64,000 nt of DNA, taken from assembly GCF_009861505.1 (NCBI RefSeq), contig NZ_WTFT01000029.1, positions 1 through 64,000 on the forward strand, given 5' to 3'. Position numbers and translations under genes: made by a program. Numbering within the stretch: the first letter of the stretch is position 1; every line of letters starts with the position of its first letter. This document shows, in pieces, positions 34,641 through 44,724 of this stretch. The DNA comes from Pseudomonas izuensis (GTDB taxonomy: Bacteria > Pseudomonadota > Gammaproteobacteria > Pseudomonadales > Pseudomonadaceae). Under the pieces are notes generated by a model, which was given only the letters and a program-made list of their open reading frames with translations, did not search any database and had not been told where the DNA came from.

Positions 34641-35564
34641 ATGATCAAGAGTTTCGAATTGGTTCACGGCGCATTGCATGGCGTTGAACGGCTGGACGCC
34701 GATGTCATGCTGTTCAGCAACCCCGATGCCGCCGAGCGCGAGCTTCTGCACAGTCACTTCAAGCTCGATGAGCATGCCCTGGCCTCGGCGCTTGACCCGG
34801 ACGAGGTCTCACGCATCGAGTTCCACCCCGACAACCTGTTCCTGATCTGGAAGCGCCCGGAAAATTATTCGGGTGCCGGCAGCCTGTCTTTCGAGGTGTC
34901 GTCCTGCGGGCTGTTGTTTTGCCCGGACCGCTTGCTGGTGATTGCCACCGACGACGCACCGCTCAGCGGGCTCGGCAGGGGTAAGGCACTCAATACGCCG
35001 CAGGATGTGTTACTCGATCTGTTGTTCAACAACATCCACCATTATTTGGGCCACCTTAAAGTCATCAAACTGGTTGCTCGGGAGTTGCAACAGAAGTTCA
35101 ACGCCTCGATGCAGAACCAGCACCTGATCCAGATGTTCAACCTCAGCGAAAGCCTGATCTATTACATCAACGCTATCCACAGCAACGGCGCGGTCCTGAC
35201 CCGATTGCGCAATCATGCGCAAAAGGAACACTTCGACGCTCACGCCATTGGCCTGATCGACGACCTGATCATTGAAAACAACCAGTGCTACAAACAGGCA
35301 GAAATCTACTCGACGGTGTTTTCCGGGCTCATCGACGCGCGGGGCAACCTGATGAACAACAGCATGAACAACCTGCTGCGCAAACTGACGCTGATCAACG
35401 TTGTGTTTCTGCCATTGAACCTGATTGCGAGTATTGGCGGCATGTCCGAGTTCAGCATGATGACGGCGGGTACGCCGTGGTGGGTGTCTTACCCGTTGTT
35501 CCTGACGGCGATGATGGTGGGGGCGGGGGTGATGGTGCTTGGGCTCAAGCGCTTGGCGAAGTGA
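34641..35564 (+). CDS. CorA-like membrane transporter with GMS instead of GMN
   Basis: 307 residues. Long cytosolic N-terminal domain with helix-rich end, then two membrane segments (KLTLINVVFLPLNLIASIGG and SYPLFLTAMMVGAGVMVLGL), the CorA/ZntB layout. The selectivity-loop motif, normally Gly-Met-Asn, reads Gly267-Met268-Ser269. It starts seven bases after the RimK-like stop, so it is in that operon. Ion specificity cannot be assumed. Confidence 0.85.
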   Translation: MIKSFELVHGALHGVERLDADVMLFSNPDAAERELLHSHFKLDEHALASALDPDEVSRIEFHPDNLFLIWKRPENYSGAGSLSFEVSSCGLLFCPDRLLVIATDDAPLSGLGRGKALNTPQDVLLDLLFNNIHHYLGHLKVIKLVARELQQKFNASMQNQHLIQMFNLSESLIYYINAIHSNGAVLTRLRNHAQKEHFDAHAIGLIDDLIIENNQCYKQAEIYSTVFSGLIDARGNLMNNSMNNLLRKLTLINVVFLPLNLIASIGGMSEFSMMTAGTPWWVSYPLFLTAMMVGAGVMVLGLKRLAK

Positions 35565-35581
35565 TTTTGGCACCTGTCAGA

Positions 35582-35664
35582 CCGCCATCGCGAGCAGGCT
35601 CGCTCCCACAGGTTCTGTGAACGCCGAAGATCCAATGTAGGAGTGAGCCTGCTCGCGATGGCAA
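35582..35664. repeat. REPIN
   Basis: Arms GCCATCGCGAGCAGGCTCGC.. and GTAGGAGTGAGCCTGCTCGC.. in opposite orientation between convergent genes. Confidence 0.9.
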
Positions 35665-35711
35665 TACCAACAGCGCTGAAAATTCAGGATCAGGCTTCTT
35701 GTGAGGCTTCG

Positions 35712-36194
35712 TTATTCAGACACTGCTCTATCGACCTTGCTCGACGCCGACCAGATCCGGTAGCGCACCTCTACGTCCTTAGGCACGTAAAGCACAATCG
35801 GCAGTTTGCTGTTGTAGCGCAGCATGAAACCGTCACCGATGACCGGCACGAAATCCTGTTTGCGCTTGCCGTCCGGGCAGGCCATCAGCGTGCTTGCCGG
35901 ACCCATGACTTTTTCCAGGCGGTAAAACGGATAACCCCAGCCTTCGAGGTTCTTTTCTTCAAGCGTGCCGCCCAGACGTTGCCGGTTGCAGTCGACGGTC
36001 AGGGTTTTGCCGGCGAGGATTTCCACCTTGAAGTCGTCTTCCCGGGTTTGCGGGGTGAGGTTGATGACCTGGCGGGTAAATCCGCTTTCAGGTTGGGGGT
36101 AGGGTGCGACTTTTTCGAGATTTGCGGCCTGTACGACGCTCGACAGCCCGGCGACGATCAGCCCGACGGTCGTGTTAAAGGCTATGGAATTCAT
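35712..36194 (-). CDS. eco: Ecotin, periplasmic serine protease inhibitor
   Basis: 160 residues from ATG at 36194, which has AAGGAGG at ideal spacing. Signal peptide to about Ala23/24. The mature protein follows E. coli ecotin closely: LEKVAPYPQPESGFTRQVIN, LTVDCNRQRLGG, EGWGYPFYRLEKV, and the reactive loop STLMACPDGK with P1 Met104. Cys69 and Cys106 should pair as in ecotin; YNSKLPIVLYVP is the conserved C-terminal strand. It inhibits trypsin-fold proteases such as neutrophil elastase. Confidence 0.95.
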   Translation of the reverse strand: MNSIAFNTTVGLIVAGLSSVVQAANLEKVAPYPQPESGFTRQVINLTPQTREDDFKVEILAGKTLTVDCNRQRLGGTLEEKNLEGWGYPFYRLEKVMGPASTLMACPDGKRKQDFVPVIGDGFMLRYNSKLPIVLYVPKDVEVRYRIWSASSKVDRAVSE

Positions 36195-36478
36195 GTTGCC
36201 TCCTTGCATATGTACTAATGTGGGGGTTGGGATTTTTACCGCCGTTGACGACGAATGCAAACAGGCAATTGTGTGCAAATTGCACGGCGCCCCATGATCT
36301 TTTTCGCAAATTGCATGACCGGTTTATCCTGGCTTTTAGCTAACTTCCTGAATTACCGATGAGCTGCCGAGCGTAATTCAAGGCATGTTTTATGCTGTAG
36401 CTGTTCTTAAGCTGGCCGGGATTGCAAACGAGTCAGTGTCGATGATTGTTTAGCAGCATTACAAAGGAGAGGGTCGCA

Positions 36479-36751
36479 ATGTTTCTTTCTGCCTTGGAAC
36501 TTCGCAACATCATTGAAAGCAGCTTCCTGCCCAAACGCTGTCAGTGCACGCTGTCTCCGGATTTGTCGATGACCGTAAAAGTGTATGCAGACGGGGAAAC
36601 CGATCAGCTGGATCTATTGAAAACGGGTATCAATGCACAACGCCTCAATGGCTGTCGGGAAATCAACGAACTGATCGCAGTACTGCGTACCGATCTTCAG
36701 CATCACTACGTGGAACCCGGGCACTCCCAGACGGTGCGCAAAGCACTTTAA
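36479..36751 (+). CDS. DUF1652 protein
   Basis: 90 residues from ATG at 36479 (AAAGGAGAGG upstream). The order SALELRNIIESSFLPKRCQC, LSMTVKV, LLKTGINAQRLNGCREINEL fits the Pseudomonas DUF1652 family. Function unknown. Its stop overlaps the stop of the opposing gene within TTAA. Confidence 0.8.
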   Translation: MFLSALELRNIIESSFLPKRCQCTLSPDLSMTVKVYADGETDQLDLLKTGINAQRLNGCREINELIAVLRTDLQHHYVEPGHSQTVRKAL

Positions 36752-37143
36752 GCCGCGGTTTCGAGTTCCACTGAAGTGCGCCGGGTCTGGAAAAAAGCCA
36801 GGCCCAGCGCCAGTTCGACCCCAACAGCCAGCAAAATGCCCGGACCGGCATGGCCGTTTAGCCATTCGCCGAAGCCCAGTATGGCCAGCCCCCAGCAGCC
36901 GATCATGAAGCTGTTGCTCAGCGCACTGCGGGTGGCGGATGGCGCCTCGTTGCGCACAAGAAAAAACACTACCCCCAACACTGCAAACAGCACCGCCGTA
37001 CGTCGTGCGATCAACCCCACTGCCAGCGAATACTCGATATCCCAGGTGGCCAGCATCCAGTCGGGGACAAGACCCCAGACCAGCGCCAGGAACAGACATA
37101 GCGCGGCGGTGAACATCGACAACAGGCGAAACGATAACTGCAT
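36748..37143 (-). CDS. Small four-helix membrane protein
   Basis: 131 residues with four hydrophobic segments (LLSMFTAALCLFLALVWGLV, AVLFAVLGVVFFLV, FMIGCWGLAILGFGEWL, GILLAVGVELALGLAFF). RRTAVLFAVLGVVFF is a recurring pattern of small integral membrane proteins of unknown role. It shares the last four bases with the DUF1652 gene, tail to tail. Confidence 0.75.
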   Translation of the reverse strand: MQLSFRLLSMFTAALCLFLALVWGLVPDWMLATWDIEYSLAVGLIARRTAVLFAVLGVVFFLVRNEAPSATRSALSNSFMIGCWGLAILGFGEWLNGHAGPGILLAVGVELALGLAFFQTRRTSVELETAA

Positions 37144-37234
37144 GGCGAATCCTTGCGGCAGTGAGGGAAGGCGCTAAAGCATAGCGTCAGATCCCTCACG
37201 CGAATACCGCAAGGTGTTATTTCAGACTTTTCAG

Positions 37235-37507
37235 TCAGTTCTGATAACTGCAGGCGTCAGAAAGTTTTCTATAGGCGAGTTCGGCGGGTTTGCCTGACTG
37301 ATCGTCGATGTACTTCATTTTTGCGGTGATCACTTCGCAGTCCATGGTGGCAGGTTCTGTCAGCGAAATGACCTTGCCGATGTGCAGCGGCATACCGTAG
37401 TGGTAGGAGGGCACGTTTTGAGAGGAAGCGGTGTCGTTGGCCTGGGCCATACCGGCAAACGGGGCACAGACAAGGGCAACGGAAACGAGCAGGGCGCGCG
37501 AGTTCAT
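37235..37507 (-). CDS. DUF2790 secreted protein
   Basis: 90 residues from ATG at 37507 (TTGGAGATCACCCC). Signal peptide MNSRALLVSVALVCAPFAGM with cleavage after AQA. Mature VPSYHYGMPLHIGKVISLTE and MDCEVITAKMKYIDDQSGKP are the hallmarks of the Pseudomonas DUF2790 family; two Cys could form a disulfide. Function unknown; relatives are often envelope-stress or metal responsive, which is only suggestive here. Confidence 0.8.
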   Translation of the reverse strand: MNSRALLVSVALVCAPFAGMAQANDTASSQNVPSYHYGMPLHIGKVISLTEPATMDCEVITAKMKYIDDQSGKPAELAYRKLSDACSYQN

Positions 37508-37682
37508 GGGGTGATCTCCAATGCAGGCGAAAATGAGTTCGAGGTATCGTCGAACCTGCCGCACTGGGCGTCAGAGGACTCTGAGGGCGTGCGGTCCAGT
37601 AAGTGTTGGACTGTACGATTAAGCATTGGTTAACCCGCCTGAACGCCACCTGTCGCTTTGCCACTACCGCTCGACGGTTTCC

Positions 37683-37784
37683 CTGTAGGAGCGAGCTCTG
37701 CTCGCGATGGACGTGAACGATAACGCGTAAAACCAGTTCCCCCGTGGCGCCCTCGAGCCTTTCGCGAGCAAGCTCGCTCCTACG
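37683..37784. repeat. REPIN
   Basis: Arms CTGTAGGAGCGAGCTCTGCT and CGCGAGCAAGCTCGCTCCTA. It lies in the 439-bp gap between DUF2790 and the OprD gene; the rest of the gap to 37840 shows no gene. Confidence 0.85.
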
Positions 37785-37840
37785 TTGAAAATTCAGACTA
37801 AAGTCGTCTGCAACGAAATAAAGCCTTCTGCCATCATTGC

Positions 37841-37901
37841 CCTTCACCCCCGCGTGTTCACTTCTCCCGTCCAGTCACTGGTGCGGGTGAAGGCTATTTT
37901 T
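37841..37901 (+). terminator. Hairpin with T-tract in the OprD leader, possible attenuator
   Basis: CCTTCACCC at 37841-37849 pairs with GGGTGAAGG at 37885-37893 and is followed by CTATTTTT. It lies 46 bp before the porin start, so it could stop transcription ahead of the gene. A perfect palindrome GCGTTAACGC sits at 37918-37927. The loop is long (35 bases), hence low confidence. Confidence 0.4.
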
Positions 37902-37946
37902 GGCTGCGTGCGCCTTGGCGTTAACGCAGCGCTGTTGGAGTTTTTC

Positions 37947-39248
37947 ATGCGTTCCCCCTTTACCTTGATCACCGCGCGCCAGTCATTGGGCTTCGGCGCA
38001 TTAGTCCTGTGTGCCGGTTTTACCGGACCGACCCGGGCGAGCGGTTTTATCGATGACACTCAGGCGAACATCGAATCGCGCACCGTGTATTTCAATCGCG
38101 ATTTTCGTGACGGGCATTCCTCGACCGAACAGGGCGCTTCCAAGCGCGACGAGTCGGCCCAGGGCTTCATCCTCAACCTGCAATCGGGCTATACCGAAGG
38201 CACGGCGGGTTTCGGTGTCGACGCGCTGGGCATGCTCGGGTTCAAGCTCGACTCCAGCCCTGACAGCAGCAACAGCGGTCTGCTGCCGTCCAGCGGAAGT
38301 AACCCGCGTGGATCGGCAGATCAGTACGCCAAGCTGGGTCTGACGGGCAAAGTCCGGGTTTCGCAAAGCGTGTTGAAGTACGGCGCGCTGTTGCCGGATG
38401 TACCGTTGCTCAAATACAACGACGGGCGTCTGCTGCCAACGATGTTCAACGGTGCGATGCTCACTTCCAAGGAGGTCAAGGACCTGTCCTTCATGGCCGC
38501 GCGCCTGGACAAATACACCGCCCGGGACTCCACCGATTCCCAGGACATCCGCGTGCACTGCAAGAACAAGCGTTATGCCTGCAACATCACCGCCGACCAC
38601 TTCGATATGTACGGTTTTGACTACAGGATCAATGAGCGCCTGACCGCGCAATATCACTACGCTGAACTCGAAGACATCTATCGCCAGCATTTCATCGGGT
38701 TGCTGGCCAATCAGCCGCTGGGCGGCGGTGTGCTCAAGGCCGACTTGCGCGTGCTCAAGAGTGCCGACAGCGGCGCTGCCCGTGCCGGCTCCATCGACAA
38801 CCGCGCCCTGAGCGGGATGCTCGCCTACGCCATCAGCGGCCATACGTTCAGTGCCGGTTGGCAGCGCATGAACGGCGACAACTCGATGCCGTACCTGGAT
38901 GGCACCAACCCGTACCTGGTCAACTATGTGCAGGTCAACGACTTCGCCGCCGCGCAGGAGCGCTCATGGCAACTGCGCTATGACTATGATTTCAAGGCCA
39001 TCGGCCTCAACGGGCTGACGTTCCTGACCCGCTATGTCAACGGCAACCACATCAAGGTGCCGGGCAGCGATCAGGAAGGCAAGGAGTGGGAGCGCGACAG
39101 CGAACTCAAATACGTGGTGCAGAGCGGGACCTTCAAGGACGTCAGCCTGCGACTGCGTAATGCGACGTATCGCACCAACTACGAGCAGTTTGCCCGGGAT
39201 GTGGATGAGACCCGGTTGATCGTCAGCTACAACTTTTCAGTCCTGTAG
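37947..39248 (+). CDS. OprD-family outer-membrane porin
   Basis: 433 residues from ATG at 37947 with TTGGAG before it. Signal peptide ends near ..GPTRA-SGF. SGFIDDTQANIESRTVYFNR is the usual OprD start; AQGFILNLQSGYTEGTAGFG and the final VDETRLIVSYNFSVL barrel strand are typical. An 18-strand specific channel for small anionic or amino-acid-like solutes. Substrate not assignable; no metabolic partner directly beside it. Confidence 0.92.
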   Translation: MRSPFTLITARQSLGFGALVLCAGFTGPTRASGFIDDTQANIESRTVYFNRDFRDGHSSTEQGASKRDESAQGFILNLQSGYTEGTAGFGVDALGMLGFKLDSSPDSSNSGLLPSSGSNPRGSADQYAKLGLTGKVRVSQSVLKYGALLPDVPLLKYNDGRLLPTMFNGAMLTSKEVKDLSFMAARLDKYTARDSTDSQDIRVHCKNKRYACNITADHFDMYGFDYRINERLTAQYHYAELEDIYRQHFIGLLANQPLGGGVLKADLRVLKSADSGAARAGSIDNRALSGMLAYAISGHTFSAGWQRMNGDNSMPYLDGTNPYLVNYVQVNDFAAAQERSWQLRYDYDFKAIGLNGLTFLTRYVNGNHIKVPGSDQEGKEWERDSELKYVVQSGTFKDVSLRLRNATYRTNYEQFARDVDETRLIVSYNFSVL

Positions 39249-39260
39249 CGCCTGACAGAA

Positions 39261-39357
39261 TGCCATCGCAGGCAAGCCTGCTCCCACAGGATTTTGGGTG
39301 AACGCAAAATTTGCGAACGACCTGAAACCTGTGGGAGCGGGCTTGCCCGCGATGAGG
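39261..39357. repeat. REPIN of the 'GTGGGAGCGGGCTTGCCCGCG' type
   Basis: Arms GCCATCGCAGGCAAGCCTGC.. and CCTGTGGGAGCGGGCTTGCC.. around a spacer of about 50 bp, between convergent oprD-like and mtlZ genes. Confidence 0.9.
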
Positions 39358-39366
39358 GCCTCGAAA

Positions 39367-40311
39367 TCAGCAAAGATCCAACTGGTGCCGATACGGCAAA
39401 TCCGGCCCGGTCTTGCCGCATGTCAACGCCGCCGCCTGAACCGCAAACCGCACCATCGTATCGATCTGCTCGCGGCTCAGCTGACACAAGCCCTCAACCG
39501 AATCCAGCTGCTGCTCGGTCAACCAGGTAATCAATGCCGCTTGAAAAGTATCTCCAGCCCCCACGGTATCGGCGATCTGCACCGAACAGGCCGGCACCGA
39601 CCACGAACCAAAAGCGCGACTGAATACCGTCGCACCTTCACCCCCACGGGTCAGGCACACCAACTGGCAGCGATGCTGCAACCAACCGTCGATGATCTGC
39701 GCAGGGTCCTGCCCGGGATACAGCAGGCTCAAATCCTCATCGCTGACCTTGATCAGGTCGGCATGTTCGACCAGGGTGGTAATCCGCGAACGCCACAGAT
39801 CGATATCGGGTTCAGGATTGAGCCGCACGTTCGGGTCGAGGCTGATCAGGCGCCTGCCGCTTTCTCGCTGTACCAACGCCAGCAAGGTGTCGGCAATTGG
39901 TTGCACGACCAACGAGAACGAGCCGATGTGCAGACCGCGAACCTCAGGTCCGAGCGTCGGTAGATGTTCCAGCCTCAACTGGCGGTCGGCGCAGCCTTCA
40001 CCCCGGAAGCTGTACTGCGGTGAACCATTGGCACCGACCGCAACCATCGCCAGGGTGGTCGGCGCGGCGAAATCCAGCAGATAGTCCGTGCACACGCCCT
40101 CATCTTGCAGCACTTGCAACAGGCGCCGCCCCAGGTAGTCGGTGGACAACCCGGCAAACAGCGCCGCGTCCACGCCCAAACGGCGCAAACCCACCGCCAC
40201 ATTGAACGGCGAGCCGCCGGCAATGGCCTTGAAATTCACTTTGGAAGCCAGACCGCTGGCATCGTTTTCGCTGAAGAAATCGAACAGTGCTTCGCCACAC
40301 ACCAGATACAT
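39367..40311 (-). CDS. mtlZ: Fructokinase MtlZ (PfkB family)
   Basis: 314 residues. PfkB signatures: GGSPFNVAVGLRRLGVDAAL near the N-terminus and DTVGAGDTFQAALI near residue 245 with the catalytic Asp. It phosphorylates fructose made by mannitol dehydrogenase. Last gene of the mtl operon, 13 bp after mtlY. Order and neighbours match the mtlEFGKDYZ operon of P. fluorescens. Confidence 0.92.
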   Translation of the reverse strand: MYLVCGEALFDFFSENDASGLASKVNFKAIAGGSPFNVAVGLRRLGVDAALFAGLSTDYLGRRLLQVLQDEGVCTDYLLDFAAPTTLAMVAVGANGSPQYSFRGEGCADRQLRLEHLPTLGPEVRGLHIGSFSLVVQPIADTLLALVQRESGRRLISLDPNVRLNPEPDIDLWRSRITTLVEHADLIKVSDEDLSLLYPGQDPAQIIDGWLQHRCQLVCLTRGGEGATVFSRAFGSWSVPACSVQIADTVGAGDTFQAALITWLTEQQLDSVEGLCQLSREQIDTMVRFAVQAAALTCGKTGPDLPYRHQLDLC

Positions 40312-40324
40312 AGTTGTTCACTCT

Positions 40325-41821
40325 TTAAAGGGTTGCGACATGCTGTTGATAGCGTTCATAGGCCTGTTGCGTGGCCGCCACGTTTTCTGCATTCGGCAGG
40401 GTCTCGCTGGTCAGGTCGAGTTGCACGCAACGCTCGCACAGATCTGCCAGGCTGTCCTCATGCCCGTTCGACCGGGACGTGCACCACGCCGCCTGAATCG
40501 CCGCACCAAGGGCGGCGGCTTCGCTGTGTTCGGTGCAAATCACGGGTGTGTTCAGGGTGTCGGCGATGATTTGCCGCCACACCTGGCTTTTCGAGCCGCC
40601 GCCGATCAGCCGGATGCTGCGGCTTTGTAAGCCATTGTGGCGCAACAGGTCCAGTCCGTGACGCAAACCGAAGGTCGTGCCTTCGACCACTGCGCGGCAC
40701 AGGTTGGCCCGGGTCAGGTTGGTCATGGTCAGGCCCAGAAGGCTGCCGGTAGCGTGGGGCAGGGCGGGGACCCGTTCACCGTTGAGGAAGGGCAGCATGC
40801 ACACCCCTTCGGCGCCGATGGGGGCCTGGGCCACCAGTTCGTTGAAACGCTCGATGTCCAGTTCGAACAGTTCACGAATGACGCCGGTGGCATTGGTCAG
40901 GTTCATCGTGCAGATCAATGGCAGCCAGCCGCCACTGGAAGAACAGAAGGTCGCGACCGCCGCATCGGTACTGACTTTCGGCGAGTCGGCATAGGCATAC
41001 ACCGTACCGGATGAGCCGAGGCTCATGGTGATCGCGCCGGGCTGGATGTTGCCGGTGCCGATGGCGCCCATCATGTTGTCGCCACCGCCACTGGAAACCA
41101 ATGCCTTCGGGTTGATGCCCAGTTGTTCGGCGATCGCCGGCAGCACGGTGCCGACCGCAGCGTGGGCGTCGATCAGTTCCGGCAATGCCGCTTGCAGGCG
41201 CCCGGTGGGGTCGATGTCGCGCAGCAGCTGCACATCCCATTGCCGGCTGCGCACATTGAAGTAGCCGGTGCCGGATGCATCGCCGTACTCGCTGCAACTT
41301 CGGCCGGTGAGCCAGAAGTTGAGATAGTCGTGGGGTAGCAGGATGTGGGCGATGCGGGAAAAGATGTCGGGGTGCTGTTCTTTGGTCCACAGCAGTTTGG
41401 ACAGGGTGTAACCCGGCGCGATGACCACGCCGAGGCGTTCCAGCGAACCTTTTTCACCGCCCAGATGTTCGAGCAGCCGGTCATTTTCCGAGGTGGTTTC
41501 AGTGTCGCACCAGAGCTTGGCCGGGCGCAGGACCTGGCCCTGGTCGTCGAGCAGCACCAGGCCATGTTGCTGGCCTGAGACGCCAATGCCGAGGATGTCC
41601 TGGCCATCGACGTTGGCCGCCGACAAGGCGCGGCGGGTGGCGAGGGTGAACGCGTCCAGCCATTGCGCGGTGTCTTGCTCGCGACGGCCATTGGCGCCGC
41701 TGATCAGCGTGTGTGCGGCGGCGCCCTGGCCGAGGACCTGACCGCTCAGTGCGTCGAGGACAAGGGCTTTGGTGCCTTGGGTGCCGCAGTCGATGCCGAG
41801 GAATAGTTGTTGGGTTGCCAT
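40325..41821 (-). CDS. mtlY: Xylulokinase MtlY
   Basis: 498 residues from ATG at 41821; the frame upstream runs into a REPIN and is not coding. FGGY kinase: QLFLGIDCGTQGTKALVLDA, GISVSGQQ-like GVSGQQHGLVLLDDQG, and SSGGGDNMMGAIGTG. It phosphorylates xylulose formed from arabitol by the same polyol dehydrogenase. A REPIN separates it from mtlD. Confidence 0.93.
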   Translation of the reverse strand: MATQQLFLGIDCGTQGTKALVLDALSGQVLGQGAAAHTLISGANGRREQDTAQWLDAFTLATRRALSAANVDGQDILGIGVSGQQHGLVLLDDQGQVLRPAKLWCDTETTSENDRLLEHLGGEKGSLERLGVVIAPGYTLSKLLWTKEQHPDIFSRIAHILLPHDYLNFWLTGRSCSEYGDASGTGYFNVRSRQWDVQLLRDIDPTGRLQAALPELIDAHAAVGTVLPAIAEQLGINPKALVSSGGGDNMMGAIGTGNIQPGAITMSLGSSGTVYAYADSPKVSTDAAVATFCSSSGGWLPLICTMNLTNATGVIRELFELDIERFNELVAQAPIGAEGVCMLPFLNGERVPALPHATGSLLGLTMTNLTRANLCRAVVEGTTFGLRHGLDLLRHNGLQSRSIRLIGGGSKSQVWRQIIADTLNTPVICTEHSEAAALGAAIQAAWCTSRSNGHEDSLADLCERCVQLDLTSETLPNAENVAATQQAYERYQQHVATL

Positions 41822-41856
41822 GGCAAATCCTTGGTGTGTCAGATACTTATCAGTGC

Positions 41857-41946
41857 GGCCATCGCGGGCAAGCCTTGCTCCCACAGGTTTCAAGTCGTTC
41901 GCTGGTTTGGCGCTAATCCTGTGGGAGCAAGGCTTGCCCGCGATGA
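41857..41946. repeat. REPIN inside the mtl operon (mtlD-mtlY gap)
   Basis: Arms GGCCATCGCGGGCAAGCCTT.. and CCTGTGGGAGCAAGGCTTGC... The pair lies within a transcription unit, where its hairpins could protect or stall the transcript. Confidence 0.9.
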
Positions 41947-41968
41947 CGGTGGTGGATTCACCACGATC

Positions 41969-43441
41969 TCAGATCAGAACGCGTTGCAAAGTGCGCGTCA
42001 CTCCGACTTCTCGCAAACTGTTGCAACACCACTCGAACGCCGCGACAAACTCCGCCGAATGCGGTATCGCCGTGCCAAAAATCTCCTCGACGGCCAGCAA
42101 ACGCTGGGTGATCAACGCATCATCCGCCACCAAGGCCTGACAGAACGCCGCCCGCGGATCCGGGATCGAGTAGGTCTCGCCATTCTCGTCCACGCCCTTC
42201 AGATACAACGCCCACGCCGCCACGACCAGTGCCGCACGTTTGGTCTCCCGGCCATCGGCGATCAGGCGGTTGATGGTCGGTACGGTGAATTTCGGAAACT
42301 TCGACGAACCGTCCGAACACACCCGCTCCAGTTGATCGGCGATCGCCCGGTTGGAAAAACGTGCCACCAGCGTGTTCTTGTACTCGGTCAGATCGATCCC
42401 CGGCACTGCTGACAACTGCGGGGTCACGTCCAGGTCCATGTAGTCGCGCATGAAGCGCACAAACAGCGGATCGTCCATGGTCTCGTGGACAAAACGATAG
42501 CCCTTCAAAAAGCCCAGGTAGGTCAGGGCCAGATGGCTGCCGTTGAGCAGTTTGATTTTCATCTCTTCGTAAGGCGTGACGTCGTCGGTGAACTGCACGC
42601 CGACCTTTTCCCAGTCCGGGCGGCCGTTGACGAATTTGTCTTCCAGCACCCATTGCACAAAGGGTTCGCAGACCACCGGCCAGGCATCGTCCACCCCGTG
42701 TTTGTCGGCCAGTTGCAGGCGATGTTCGGTACTGGTCATGGGTGTAATGCGGTCGACCATGGCATTGGGGAAGCTCACGTTGCGCTCGATCCAGTCGCGC
42801 AATTGGACATCTCGCAGCGCGGCGAAGGCCAGCAACGCCTTGCGGGTCACCGCGCCGTTGTGCGGCAGGTTATCGCAGGACATCAAGGTGAACGCCGGCG
42901 TACCCGCTGCCCGGCGCTTGGCCAGTGCGGCGCAGAGGAAACCGAACACGGTATTCGGCGTGTCCGGGTTGGCCAGGTCGTGTTGGATCTGCGGCAGATG
43001 GGCCATGAACTCGCCGTTGCTGTCGTCGATGCAGTAGCCGCCTTCGGTGATGGTCAGCGAGACGATGCGGATCTGCGGATCGGCGAGTTTGTCGATCAGC
43101 GCTTGAGCGCCGTCCTCGGCCAGCAGCATGTCGCGGATCGCTCCGATCACCCGGACTTCGGTGCCATCGGTATCACCCAGTTCGAACAAGGTGAACAGGC
43201 AGTCCTGTTCCTTGAGATCGTCCCGGGCGCGACGGTCTTCGGTGCGCAGGCCGACGCCGCAAATGGCCCAATCGAGGCCTTCGCCCAGGTTCATCAACGC
43301 ATCGGTGTAGTACGCCTGATGGGCGCGGTGGAAACCGCCGACGCCGATATGGGCGATGCCCTGGCGGGTGTCGCTCAGGGTGTAGGCGGGCAGGACCACC
43401 TCGGGGGCGAGGCGGTTGAGGTTTTGTTTATTCAGTTTCAT
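41969..43441 (-). CDS. mtlD: Mannitol 2-dehydrogenase
   Basis: 490 residues from ATG at 43441; a GTG nine bases upstream is less likely. MKLNKQNLNRLAPEVVLPAY and IAHIGVGGFHRAHQAYYTDA match the P. fluorescens enzyme as I recall it. The active site is EEMKIKLLNGSHLALTYLG, with Lys, Asn and His of the long-chain polyol dehydrogenase family. It oxidises mannitol to fructose, and also arabitol and sorbitol, with NAD. NDNP-free Rossmann part is N-terminal. It follows mtlK by 16 bp. Confidence 0.96.
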   Translation of the reverse strand: MKLNKQNLNRLAPEVVLPAYTLSDTRQGIAHIGVGGFHRAHQAYYTDALMNLGEGLDWAICGVGLRTEDRRARDDLKEQDCLFTLFELGDTDGTEVRVIGAIRDMLLAEDGAQALIDKLADPQIRIVSLTITEGGYCIDDSNGEFMAHLPQIQHDLANPDTPNTVFGFLCAALAKRRAAGTPAFTLMSCDNLPHNGAVTRKALLAFAALRDVQLRDWIERNVSFPNAMVDRITPMTSTEHRLQLADKHGVDDAWPVVCEPFVQWVLEDKFVNGRPDWEKVGVQFTDDVTPYEEMKIKLLNGSHLALTYLGFLKGYRFVHETMDDPLFVRFMRDYMDLDVTPQLSAVPGIDLTEYKNTLVARFSNRAIADQLERVCSDGSSKFPKFTVPTINRLIADGRETKRAALVVAAWALYLKGVDENGETYSIPDPRAAFCQALVADDALITQRLLAVEEIFGTAIPHSAEFVAAFEWCCNSLREVGVTRTLQRVLI

Positions 43442-43457
43442 CACAAACACTCGAAAG

Positions 43458-44561
<1,104 letters not shown>

Positions 44562-44611
44562 GGTGATGGGCCTCCAATAGTTCTTATTCAGTTGAACCGG
44601 GCATGCTTTTC

Positions 44612-44713
44612 TGTAGGAGCGAGCCTGCTCGCGATGGACTCACCGGCAACGCGTTTTTTCGGGCAGCCAGCGTCATCGTTGACGACCATCGCGAGCAGGC
44701 TCGCTCCTACAAG
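44612..44713. repeat. REPIN inside the mtl operon (mtlG-mtlK gap)
   Basis: Arms TGTAGGAGCGAGCCTGCTCG and CGAGCAGGCTCGCTCCTACA around a spacer of about 60 bp. Confidence 0.92.
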
Positions 44714-44724
44714 GGTTCGGTTAT

